Positions 20,442-27,024 of a stretch of 27,024 bases of DNA are shown piece after piece. Below the pieces are notes generated by a model, which made no database searches, was not told the origin of the DNA, and worked only from the letters and a program-made list of their open reading frames with translations. The DNA is taken from the NCBI GenBank assembly GCA_934153805.1, contig CAKPFO010000014.1, positions 1 to 27,024 on the forward strand. Reading direction: 5' to 3'. The position numbers and the translations under genes were made by a program. The DNA comes from an uncultured Clostridia bacterium (GTDB taxonomy: Bacteria; Bacillota; Clostridia; TANB77; CAG-508). Each line of letters opens with the position of its first letter. Position 1 is the first letter of the stretch.

Positions 20442-23057
20442 TTATGACATTTTTTCTTTAATTTTTACAAGTGTGTTTAGTGCATCTATTGGTGTTAATG
20501 TATTTAAATCTATTTTATCAATTTCACTTGCTACTTCTGCTAACTTAAAGTTAAACATATCAAGTTGTCCGTTTACTTGTTTCTTTTCTTCTTTCTGCAT
20601 AGCTTTTTCGCTTATTATGCTTTTTCTTTCTAATGTTTTTAGTATTTCATTTGCGCGTTTCGTTACATCTTGTGGTACACCTGCTAAACGTGCTACATGA
20701 ACTCCATAACTTTCATCAGTTCCCCCTGGAACTATCTTTCTTAAAAAGATTATATCTTCTCCTTTTTCTTTTACTGCAATTGAATAATTTTTTATTCCTT
20801 CTAATTTATCTTCTAGTCCAATTAGTTCATGATAATGTGTCGCAAATAATGTTTTTGCTCCACATCTTTCTTTGTCAGAAATATATTCTGCTACAGCCCA
20901 TGCTATTGAAAGTCCATCATATGTTGATGTTCCTCTTCCTATTTCATCTAGTATTACTAAACTATTTGATGTAGCTTCTTTAAGTATAGTTGCAACCTCC
21001 ATCATTTCTACCATAAAAGTACTTTGCCCCATGCTTAAATCGTCAGAGGCTCCTACTCTTGTAAAGATTTTGTCTACTACGCCTATTCGTGCAAAAGATG
21101 CTGGAACAAATGAACCTACTTGTGCCATCAGTGCAATTAGTGCAACTTGTCTCATATATGTAGATTTACCTGCCATATTGGGTCCAGTTATCATTGCAAG
21201 TCTATTTTCACCTTTGTCTAAATAAGTATCATTTTGAACAAAGCTTCCTGATGGTAACATTTTTTCTATAACAGGATGTCTTCCATCTTTTATATCTATT
21301 ACTCCACTATTGTCTACTATTGGTTCTACATAGTTCATGTCTTCTGCAACTGTAGCAAAAGAGCACAATACATCTAATATTGCAATTATTTCTGCAGATG
21401 TTTGAATTCTTTTTATTTTTCTTTCTATGTCTTCTCTTATTTCTACAAATGCATTATACTCTAAGTTTATTACTTTTTCTTCTGCTCCTAAAATTTGATT
21501 TTCTAAATTTTTAAGTTCTTCTGTTATGTATCTTTCTGCATTTGTTAAAGTTTGTTTACGAATATATCTTTCTGGGACTTGGTCTTTGTTTGAGTTTGTT
21601 ACCTCTATATAATATCCAAATACTCTGTTAAATCCTACTTTTAAACCTTTTATCCCTGTCTTTTCTCTTTCGTCTGCCTCTAGTTTTAATATCCATGTCT
21701 TTCCTTCTGTTGTAGCCTTTTTTAAATGGTCTATTTCTTCGTTATAACCTATTTTTATTAGACCTCCTTCTTTTACAGAAAGTGGTGGTTCTTCAACTAT
21801 AGACTCTTCTATTAAATCATGTACATCTCTTAGTTCATCAAGCTTCAAGTACAATTCTTGTAATAAATTTGATTTTGTATTTGACAATATTTTTTTAATA
21901 TCTGGTAGTTGCCTTACAGAATTTTTAAGAGATATCAAATCTCTACCAGTTGCACTTCCATAAGATATTCTTCCTGCTAATCTTTCAATATCATATACTC
22001 TTTTTAAAGATTCTATAATATCTCCTCTTAAAATAATATTTTCTTTTAACTCTTTTACCGCTTCTAATCTATTATTTATCTCTGTGACATCTATCAATGG
22101 ATCATTTAACCATCTTCTTAAATGTCTTCCTCCCATAGAAGTAGAGGTTTTATCTAATACCCATAATAATGTACCTTTTTTAGATTTATCCCTCATCTTC
22201 TCTGTTATTTCTAGGTTTCTTCTAGCATTAATATCTAATGACATATATTTTGTCATGTTGTACATTACTATTTTATTAATATGGTCTAAATTATTTTTTT
22301 GTGTATCTAGTAAATAATACATAAGTCCATTTATAGATGCAATTGACATTTCTTTGTCTTGCAAATCTACTTCAACATTATTCTCGTTTGTAATGCTGTA
22401 GTTAGCTATTTTACTTGTATCTGGAATAAAGGCTTCAGCTTTTATTTTTGAGATAAATACATCAAAACGTTCTTTTATTTTATTTATTTCTTCAATGCTA
22501 TCAAACATAAATGGATTTACAACTATTTCTGCTGGATTATATCTAGAGATTTCATCTAATAATTTTGGAAAGTTGTTTGTCCCAGTTATTTGTGTTGCTC
22601 TAAAATCACCTGTAGAAATATCACATACGCTAAGTCCAAAAAATGTTCCTGCTTTATATATGCTCATTATGTAGTTGTTTTTCTTTTCGTCTAAAAGGTT
22701 GCTCTCCATTACAGTTCCTGGCGTTACTACACGGATTACTCCTCTTTTAACAATTCCTTTTGCTTGTTTAGGGTCTTCTAGTTGCTCACAAATTGCTACT
22801 TTATATCCTTTTTCAATTAATCTAGAAATATATGTATCTGCTGCATGAAATGGTATTCCGCACATTGGAGCTCTTTCTTCTTGTCCACATAGCTTACCTG
22901 TTAATGTAAGCTCTAATTCTTTAGATACTCTTATTGCATCATCAAAAAACATTTCATAAAAGTCACCTAGTCTGTAAAACAAAATACAATCTTTGTATTC
23001 TTCCTTAGTCCTTAAATATTCTTGCATCATAGGTGAAAATTCTGCTTTTTCTGCCAT
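20442..23057 (-). CDS. mutS: DNA mismatch repair protein MutS
   Basis: This 871-residue ATPase recognises mispaired and looped bases and recruits MutL. The N-terminal mismatch-binding domain has the F-Y-E motif at 33-35 (GDFYEMFFDDA). Connector, core and clamp domains follow (GYYIEVTNSNKDQVP in the clamp/core region). The Walker A P-loop GPNMAGKST starts at 625, followed by GASDDLSMGQSTFMVEM, the Walker B VILDEIGRGTST and FATHYHEL. The C-terminal helix-rich tail ends with the dimerisation motif region. The length is typical. It begins 18 bases after the stop of the RSH-like HD gene, so they are cotranscribed. No mutL lies in the window. Intact. Confidence 0.97.
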   Translation of the reverse strand: MAEKAEFSPMMQEYLRTKEEYKDCILFYRLGDFYEMFFDDAIRVSKELELTLTGKLCGQEERAPMCGIPFHAADTYISRLIEKGYKVAICEQLEDPKQAKGIVKRGVIRVVTPGTVMESNLLDEKKNNYIMSIYKAGTFFGLSVCDISTGDFRATQITGTNNFPKLLDEISRYNPAEIVVNPFMFDSIEEINKIKERFDVFISKIKAEAFIPDTSKIANYSITNENNVEVDLQDKEMSIASINGLMYYLLDTQKNNLDHINKIVMYNMTKYMSLDINARRNLEITEKMRDKSKKGTLLWVLDKTSTSMGGRHLRRWLNDPLIDVTEINNRLEAVKELKENIILRGDIIESLKRVYDIERLAGRISYGSATGRDLISLKNSVRQLPDIKKILSNTKSNLLQELYLKLDELRDVHDLIEESIVEEPPLSVKEGGLIKIGYNEEIDHLKKATTEGKTWILKLEADEREKTGIKGLKVGFNRVFGYYIEVTNSNKDQVPERYIRKQTLTNAERYITEELKNLENQILGAEEKVINLEYNAFVEIREDIERKIKRIQTSAEIIAILDVLCSFATVAEDMNYVEPIVDNSGVIDIKDGRHPVIEKMLPSGSFVQNDTYLDKGENRLAMITGPNMAGKSTYMRQVALIALMAQVGSFVPASFARIGVVDKIFTRVGASDDLSMGQSTFMVEMMEVATILKEATSNSLVILDEIGRGTSTYDGLSIAWAVAEYISDKERCGAKTLFATHYHELIGLEDKLEGIKNYSIAVKEKGEDIIFLRKIVPGGTDESYGVHVARLAGVPQDVTKRANEILKTLERKSIISEKAMQKEEKKQVNGQLDMFNFKLAEVASEIDKIDLNTLTPIDALNTLVKIKEKMS

Positions 23058-23075
23058 ATTTCTTCCTCTTTTCTA

Positions 23076-23675
23076 CTACATTTTTTCTTCAACTTCATTT
23101 TGTTCAAAATATTCTTGCATAGTTCTTCCAAATACGCTATTTATTCCTCTTTCTAATCTTGTAAATAATGGATCTTTTCTGTCCTCATTGTTTGCTAAAC
23201 TTTCATACATATTTCTATAATACCATTCTTGCTGTTCTTTTCCTCTACGAAAAGCAGAAAAATCAACTTTACCCTTTTCTTTAAATATTCTTTCTAAATC
23301 TTCTATATTAGAAATTTTGTCTGCAATTACTATTAGTTTTTCTCTTAAAGTTTTGGTTTTCATTTTATCAATTTTATGCTTTTTTCTTTCTTCCCAAGAT
23401 TTACTTTTATCTAGCTCAGATGCAATATCTACTAAATGCTCTATATCTTCTCCAAAAACATTTTTTATATCTTCAAGTGTCCTATCAGTATCTTCTGGTA
23501 CATCGTGCAAATATCCTCCTGCTATAACATTGTCATCTGCTCCATATTGTCTTAATATTTCTGCAACTGCCAATGGATGTACAATTGCAGGCTCTGTAGG
23601 TTTACCTTTTCTAACTTGTCCACTGTGTGCTATTACTGCATACATCAATGCTTTTTCGATTATGTTCTCTTTCAT
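23076..23675 (-). CDS. HD hydrolase of the RelA/SpoT type (small alarmone hydrolase-like)
   Basis: The 199-residue protein has the full motif set of ppGpp hydrolase domains: H33 (IVHPLAVAEIL), H57-D58 (GGYLHDVPED, with E61-D62), and D119 in VIADKISNIEDL. There is no synthetase domain, so it resembles stand-alone hydrolases (SAH/MESH1). Related HD enzymes act on other nucleotides, so the substrate is inferred. GAAAGGA precedes the ATG. It sits directly before mutS in one transcript and 43 bases after another HD gene. A small hairpin lies in that gap. Confidence 0.8.
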   Translation of the reverse strand: MKENIIEKALMYAVIAHSGQVRKGKPTEPAIVHPLAVAEILRQYGADDNVIAGGYLHDVPEDTDRTLEDIKNVFGEDIEHLVDIASELDKSKSWEERKKHKIDKMKTKTLREKLIVIADKISNIEDLERIFKEKGKVDFSAFRRGKEQQEWYYRNMYESLANNEDRKDPLFTRLERGINSVFGRTMQEYFEQNEVEEKM

Positions 23676-23692
23676 TTCATTTTTCCTTTCAA

Positions 23693-23710
23693 AAGTCTGA
23701 AATCAGACTT
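23693..23710 (-). terminator. Small hairpin between two HD genes
   Basis: AAGTCTG (23693-23699) pairs with CAGACTT (23704-23710). On the minus strand a short T tract follows. It is probably too weak for full termination and may adjust relative expression within the operon. Confidence 0.35.
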
Positions 23711-23718
23711 CATATATT

Positions 23719-24804
23719 CTATCTTGCAACATCTAATTTTTGACTCTTATTAATTTTTTCTTTTAATTTTTCTTTTATTTCATCTAGTTTTCTTATTCTT
23801 TTTTCTATATGTTTTGGTTCGTGTGCATAAGCATCACAATATTGTATATATAGTTGCTTTTTTATAAGTTCTAAATTATCTGCTTTCAAATTATCTACAT
23901 CTATAATAGTATCATGATTTTCAACCAAATAACAAATATCTTCTATTTCTTGCTTGCTATACTCTAATCTTGTTAATATTATTCTAGACATTTGTGCTGA
24001 CTTTTCTGGATGTCCTTTAAAATGTCTCACACCATCTTCTCCTTCTTGATAGGAATGTGGTTTTCCAATATCATGTAATAATAAGGCTAAACGAATTTGT
24101 AAATCTGGTTTGCTTTTTTCTAAAGCTACTTTTGTATGTTCCCATACATCATAACAGTGATGCGGATGTTTATGTTCAAATCTTACACAATCTTTCAATT
24201 CAGGAATTATTGTAAACAACATATTTTCATCAAGATAATATAAGTCATTTTTCATTATAATATCTTCTAATTCTTCTTTTCCTGCAATTGTACTTCTTAA
24301 ATCTAAAAATAAATTTCTTAATCTTTTTTTGGTAGAATTATCAGGTATATCATCCAATTTACTTCTTCCATCAAATATTATATTTTTAATAAATATTTTA
24401 TACCTATCCAATTTTGTTTGTTCTTCTTGTCCTTTTCCATTATTTATAAATTCAATTTTTATATTATCTTTATTTTCTGTCATCTTCATTATCTTATTGT
24501 TTATTCCCCAAGTTGCATCATCATCTAGTAAAAATTCTTTATCTTCTCCTAAAAATCTTTTTATTGGTTCATACAAAATATTTTCTTTTTCTATACAAAA
24601 ATCCATTCTTTCTAAGTCAAATAAATCATATTCTTTTGGTGCCCCTTCAAATTGGAAATCATCCCACATACTAAATTGTAATCTTTTTTCTGGTTTGTTT
24701 TCCTCATTAAATATTATATATGTAATCTTAAAAAATGTAATGTAACCATTTTTTAATTTTTGATATACAATTTTACCATTTTTAGTATCAATTATTTTTT
24801 CCAT
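23719..24804 (-). CDS. HD-domain phosphohydrolase with novel N-terminal region
   Basis: The 361-residue protein has an HD domain at about 205-335: H223 (HHCYDVWEHTKVAL), H244-D245 (LLLHDIGKP), H265 (HFKGHPEKSA), H298 (ENHD), and D324 (QYCDAYAHE). The order and the HxKGH spacing resemble the HD domain of tRNA nucleotidyltransferases, but the nucleotidyltransferase head is absent. Instead residues 1-150 form a beta-rich region (GYITFFKITYIIFNEENKPEKRLQF) that I do not recognise. AAAGGA precedes the ATG. It follows miaB by 80 bases and precedes the RSH-like gene, probably in one operon. A phosphohydrolase activity on nucleotides or RNA ends is inferred. Confidence 0.75.
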   Translation of the reverse strand: MEKIIDTKNGKIVYQKLKNGYITFFKITYIIFNEENKPEKRLQFSMWDDFQFEGAPKEYDLFDLERMDFCIEKENILYEPIKRFLGEDKEFLLDDDATWGINNKIMKMTENKDNIKIEFINNGKGQEEQTKLDRYKIFIKNIIFDGRSKLDDIPDNSTKKRLRNLFLDLRSTIAGKEELEDIIMKNDLYYLDENMLFTIIPELKDCVRFEHKHPHHCYDVWEHTKVALEKSKPDLQIRLALLLHDIGKPHSYQEGEDGVRHFKGHPEKSAQMSRIILTRLEYSKQEIEDICYLVENHDTIIDVDNLKADNLELIKKQLYIQYCDAYAHEPKHIEKRIRKLDEIKEKLKEKINKSQKLDVAR

Positions 24805-24884
24805 TTAAACATCCTTTTTTTATCTTTTATTACCATTCCTAAAAACGCTAAATCTAATGTCTTTATAATTTCTTTACGGCGTTT

Positions 24885-26291
24885 CTACTTTCCCTTTAAA
24901 TACCACATATGTTCTGATACTATTTCAAGCTCTACCATATTTCCTATTAAGCTTTTGTCTCCTTCAAAAATTACAACTTTATTAGAGTCGGTTCTTCCTG
25001 TTAACATGTCTTCATTGTTTTTACTTGTTCCTTCTACTAATACTTTTTGTTTAGTGCCTATATATTTATCATTGTTCTCTTTTATTTGGCTTTCTACTAA
25101 TTCCTTTAGTCTATCAAAACGTTTATGTTTTATTTCTTCTGGAATTTGGTTTTCCATTCTATCTCCTGGTGTTCCAACTCTTCTTGAATATATGAACATA
25201 AATACTTGCTCAAAACATACTTTATTTACTACATCTAAAGTATCTTCAAAATCTTCTTCTGTTTCGCCTGGGAAACCTACTATAATATCTGTTGAAAATT
25301 TAACATTTGGAATTCTATTTTTCATTTTATCAACTAAATTTAAATATTGTTCTTTTGTATATTTTCTATTCATTAATTTTAATACGTTCGTGCTTCCAGA
25401 TTGAAGTGGTAAATGCACAATTTTACTTACTTTTTCGCAGTCTCTTATTGCATCTATTACATCATCGGTAAAGTCCTTTGGATGTGGTGAAACAAAGCGA
25501 ATTTTTTCTATTCCATCTATTTTATTTACAGCTCTTAAAAGTGTTGCAAATGAATTTACTCCTTCATATTCTTCAAAATCTATATTCTTTTCACGTTCTA
25601 CTCTTAAATAAGAATTTACATTTTGACCTAATAGAGTTATTTCTTTATATCCATCACTTGCTAAAAGGCGAACTTCTTCTATAATATCTTTTGGACTTCT
25701 GCTTCTTTCTCTGCCACGTACATATGGTACAATGCAATAAGTACAAAAGTTATTGCATCCATTCATTATTGTTACAGAAGCTTTTATATTATCATTTCTA
25801 CTAATTGGCAAGCCTTCTATTATTTCTCCATCTATATCTACTATATCTCTAATTTTTTTGTTTTCTTCTAAAGCTTGATATAAGTCTTTTGGGAATTTAT
25901 GAAGTGTATGTGTTCCAAAAATTATATCAACATATGGATAACTTTGCTTTAACTTGTTTACAATATGCTCTTCTTGCATCATACAACCACCAATTGCAAT
26001 AATTGTTCCATTGTTTTCTTTTTGTTTTTTTACTTCTCCAACTTTTCCAAAAAGCTTTTCTTCTGCATTTTCACGCACACAACAAGTATTGAATAACACT
26101 AAATCTGCATTACTCATTTCTTCTGTTCTTGTATAGTTCATTCTTTCTAACATTCCACATAATTTTTCAGAATCGTTTTCGTTTAGTTGGCATCCCATTG
26201 TTAAAATGTAATATTTCAATTTTTTCCCATTGTTTATCTCATTTACTTTTTCTATATACTTTAGTTCATCATCTATATTAATATTTTTCAA
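24885..26291 (-). CDS. miaB: tRNA-2-methylthio-N6-dimethylallyladenosine synthase MiaB
   Basis: The 468-residue radical-SAM enzyme adds a methylthio group to i6A37 of tRNAs reading UNN codons. The N-terminal domain carries the three cluster-binding cysteines (TMGCQLN, NTCCVRE, IGGCMMQ). The radical-SAM motif C179-NNF-C183-TY-C186 follows, and a C-terminal TRAM domain (KQKVLVEGTS...MVELEIVS) binds the tRNA. The start is TTG at 26291, supported by AAGGAG at good spacing; no ATG fits. The length is near the usual 440-480. It opens the group miaB, HD, HD, mutS, and is preceded by a very strong terminator. Confidence 0.95.
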   Translation of the reverse strand: MKNINIDDELKYIEKVNEINNGKKLKYYILTMGCQLNENDSEKLCGMLERMNYTRTEEMSNADLVLFNTCCVRENAEEKLFGKVGEVKKQKENNGTIIAIGGCMMQEEHIVNKLKQSYPYVDIIFGTHTLHKFPKDLYQALEENKKIRDIVDIDGEIIEGLPISRNDNIKASVTIMNGCNNFCTYCIVPYVRGRERSRSPKDIIEEVRLLASDGYKEITLLGQNVNSYLRVEREKNIDFEEYEGVNSFATLLRAVNKIDGIEKIRFVSPHPKDFTDDVIDAIRDCEKVSKIVHLPLQSGSTNVLKLMNRKYTKEQYLNLVDKMKNRIPNVKFSTDIIVGFPGETEEDFEDTLDVVNKVCFEQVFMFIYSRRVGTPGDRMENQIPEEIKHKRFDRLKELVESQIKENNDKYIGTKQKVLVEGTSKNNEDMLTGRTDSNKVVIFEGDKSLIGNMVELEIVSEHMWYLKGK

Positions 26292-26362
26292 CGCCTACTT
26301 CTCCTTTTTATCATTTGCTTTATTCTATTACATTTTTCAAGATTTTTCAAGAGAAAATGGCA

Positions 26363-26414
26363 AAATAATATAGTAGGAGAAGTCATTTTATTGTCTTCTC
26401 CTACTATATTATTT
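26363..26414. terminator. Bidirectional terminator between the CptN-like gene and miaB
   Basis: A perfect 20-base stem (26363-26382 with 26395-26414) with a 12-base loop has A/T tracts on both sides. Its right arm includes the stop codon and last codon of the restored toxin frame. Confidence 0.88.
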
Positions 26415-26472
26415 TTCATTTAGTTCGTCTAATAATAATCTTTCAATTCTATCTACATCTGGAAAAATCAAA
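26409..26472 (-). pseudogene. Displaced C-terminus of the CptN-like toxin
   Basis: In the +1 frame the minus strand reads NLIFPDVDRIERLLLDELNEK, then TAA at 26409-26411. This is the C-terminal motif (FPD-x-x-R-x-E-x-L) that I associate with CptN-family toxins. It is separated from the main ORF by what looks like one surplus A in the run at about 26481-26484. With that A removed, the joint reads KSNGINLIFPDV and the protein has 159 residues. Confidence 0.65.
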
Positions 26473-26889
26473 TTAATTCCGTTTTGATTTTAGTTTAAAT
26501 ATTTTATTTACTTTGTATGTAATTTCTCTTTGAGTTCCTTCAACAACTGCAACTGCTGCATTTCTAATAGTATCAATATGGTCTATGTATTTTTCAGTAA
26601 TTGGAAAAATGTTTTGGATTAAAAAAGCTGATTCTTTCCTTCTATATTTGCCTATTACAATAGTATCACAAACTCCATTTCTATCTATTTTTTGTTTTTG
26701 TAATTTCCTATATTTTTCTACTTTAGAACTCATTGGAATAAACCATAAAATTTTGCTACCTGTGTTTTTAATGCAAAAATATGTAGGTCTTGTATTTCCA
26801 TTTTCGTGATTTTTCATAAGTTTTTCATCTTTTGCAAATTCAAAGTATTCATCTTTTATATGATATACATACCCTGTTTCTAAAAACAT
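26473..26889 (-). CDS. CptN-family type III toxin, frameshifted near the end
   Basis: The 138-residue ORF shows CptN features: GYVYHIKDEYFEFAKDEKLM at 6-25, RPTYFCIKNTGSKILWFIPMSSKVEKY (34-60), TIVIGKYRRKESAFLIQNIFPI and YIDHIDT. CptN toxins are RNases of type III toxin-antitoxin systems, controlled by a small repeated RNA (CptI) encoded upstream. The last roughly 22 residues lie in the +1 frame at 26409-26472, so the protein as read ends in an unnatural KSKRN. Whether it is still active is unclear. AAAGGACAAGTTT precedes the ATG. The upstream 135 bases contain two hairpins and no evident tandem repeat before the window ends. Confidence 0.75.
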   Translation of the reverse strand: MFLETGYVYHIKDEYFEFAKDEKLMKNHENGNTRPTYFCIKNTGSKILWFIPMSSKVEKYRKLQKQKIDRNGVCDTIVIGKYRRKESAFLIQNIFPITEKYIDHIDTIRNAAVAVVEGTQREITYKVNKIFKLKSKRN

Positions 26890-26912
26890 AAACTTGTCCT
26901 TTCTAAAGTTAA

Positions 26913-26940
26913 AGCCTTCTATAACTTAATATAGAAGGCT
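26913..26940 (-). terminator. Hairpin in the leader of the CptN-like gene
   Basis: An eleven-base stem (26913-26923 with 26930-26940), loop of six, ends 24 bases before the toxin start and is followed by TTAACTTT on the minus strand. Its position fits the leaky terminator between a type III antitoxin RNA and its toxin. Confidence 0.55.
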
Positions 26941-26960
26941 AAATATTTTGGTTCTATAAT

Positions 26961-27006
26961 AAATGTTGGGGTGGTTATATAAAAATAACTACTTCAACAT
27001 TTTTTT
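26961..27006 (+). terminator. Plus-strand terminator facing the window end
   Basis: An 18-base stem (26961-26978 with 26985-27002) pairs fully on the plus strand with three G-U pairs, and T continues to 27006. On the minus strand the same positions are A-C mismatches. No plus-strand gene precedes it, so it may end a small antisense RNA. Confidence 0.5.
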
Positions 27007-27024
27007 GTAAAAAATAATGCACTT

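Overview
The window is very AT-rich DNA from a Gram-positive bacterium. It has strong AGGAGG-type ribosome binding sites, TTG/GTG starts, U-tracted intrinsic terminators, a sporulation-type sigma-H, an RqcH homologue and a NAD-dependent ligase. The closest guess is an endospore-lineage member of the class Clostridia (Bacillota), probably gut-associated. The genus cannot be read from the sequence.

Layout. 1-2290: a minus-strand operon of a DUF6602-like nuclease gene, split by a frameshift, followed by an HD-domain hydrolase. 2300-3390: a compact structured-RNA candidate, a gene remnant and a KilA-N gene. 3600-5045: a promoter, a tiny leader ORF inside a hairpin, a helical-repeat protein of unknown function, a strong terminator and a gene fragment. 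5068-8825: an MFS transporter and a copZ-copA copper export pair. 8937-9960: a small unknown gene and a RelE/ParE-type toxin-antitoxin pair. 10109-12132: two broken unknown genes and two copies of a roughly 120-bp element that carries an identical 10-codon mini-ORF and a terminator hairpin. 12133-17941: tRNA-Thr(GGT), sigH, rqcH, small unknown genes and ligA. 18056-20338: a ToxN/AbiQ-family toxin and a protein with thirteen tetratricopeptide repeats. 20404-26291: the minus-strand group miaB, HD protein, RSH-like HD protein, mutS. 26409-27024: a CptN-family toxin with a frameshift near its C-terminus.

How it fits together. The core genes (sigH, rqcH, ligA, mutS, miaB, copA) are intact and code for DNA repair and replication, tRNA modification, ribosome rescue, sporulation control and copper homeostasis. 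Between them lie accessory genes rich in toxins and nucleases: three toxin families, two of them RNases usually paired with RNA antitoxins, plus a nuclease, a KilA-N protein and several HD hydrolases. Four accessory genes each carry what looks like exactly one surplus base (1149-2223, 10821-11721, 15124-15910, 26409-26889), and a fifth has an in-frame TAA (10222-10659). No core gene is broken. The simplest reading is decay or silencing of accessory genes. Recoding and sequencing error remain open.

The most unusual features are the duplicated mini-ORF/terminator element (10696-10819 and 12010-12132), the leader-ORF hairpin at 3772-3815, the pseudoknot-capable RNA at 2334-2488, the ten nearly identical 102-bp repeats in the TPR gene, and the two type III-family toxins without visible antitoxin repeats.
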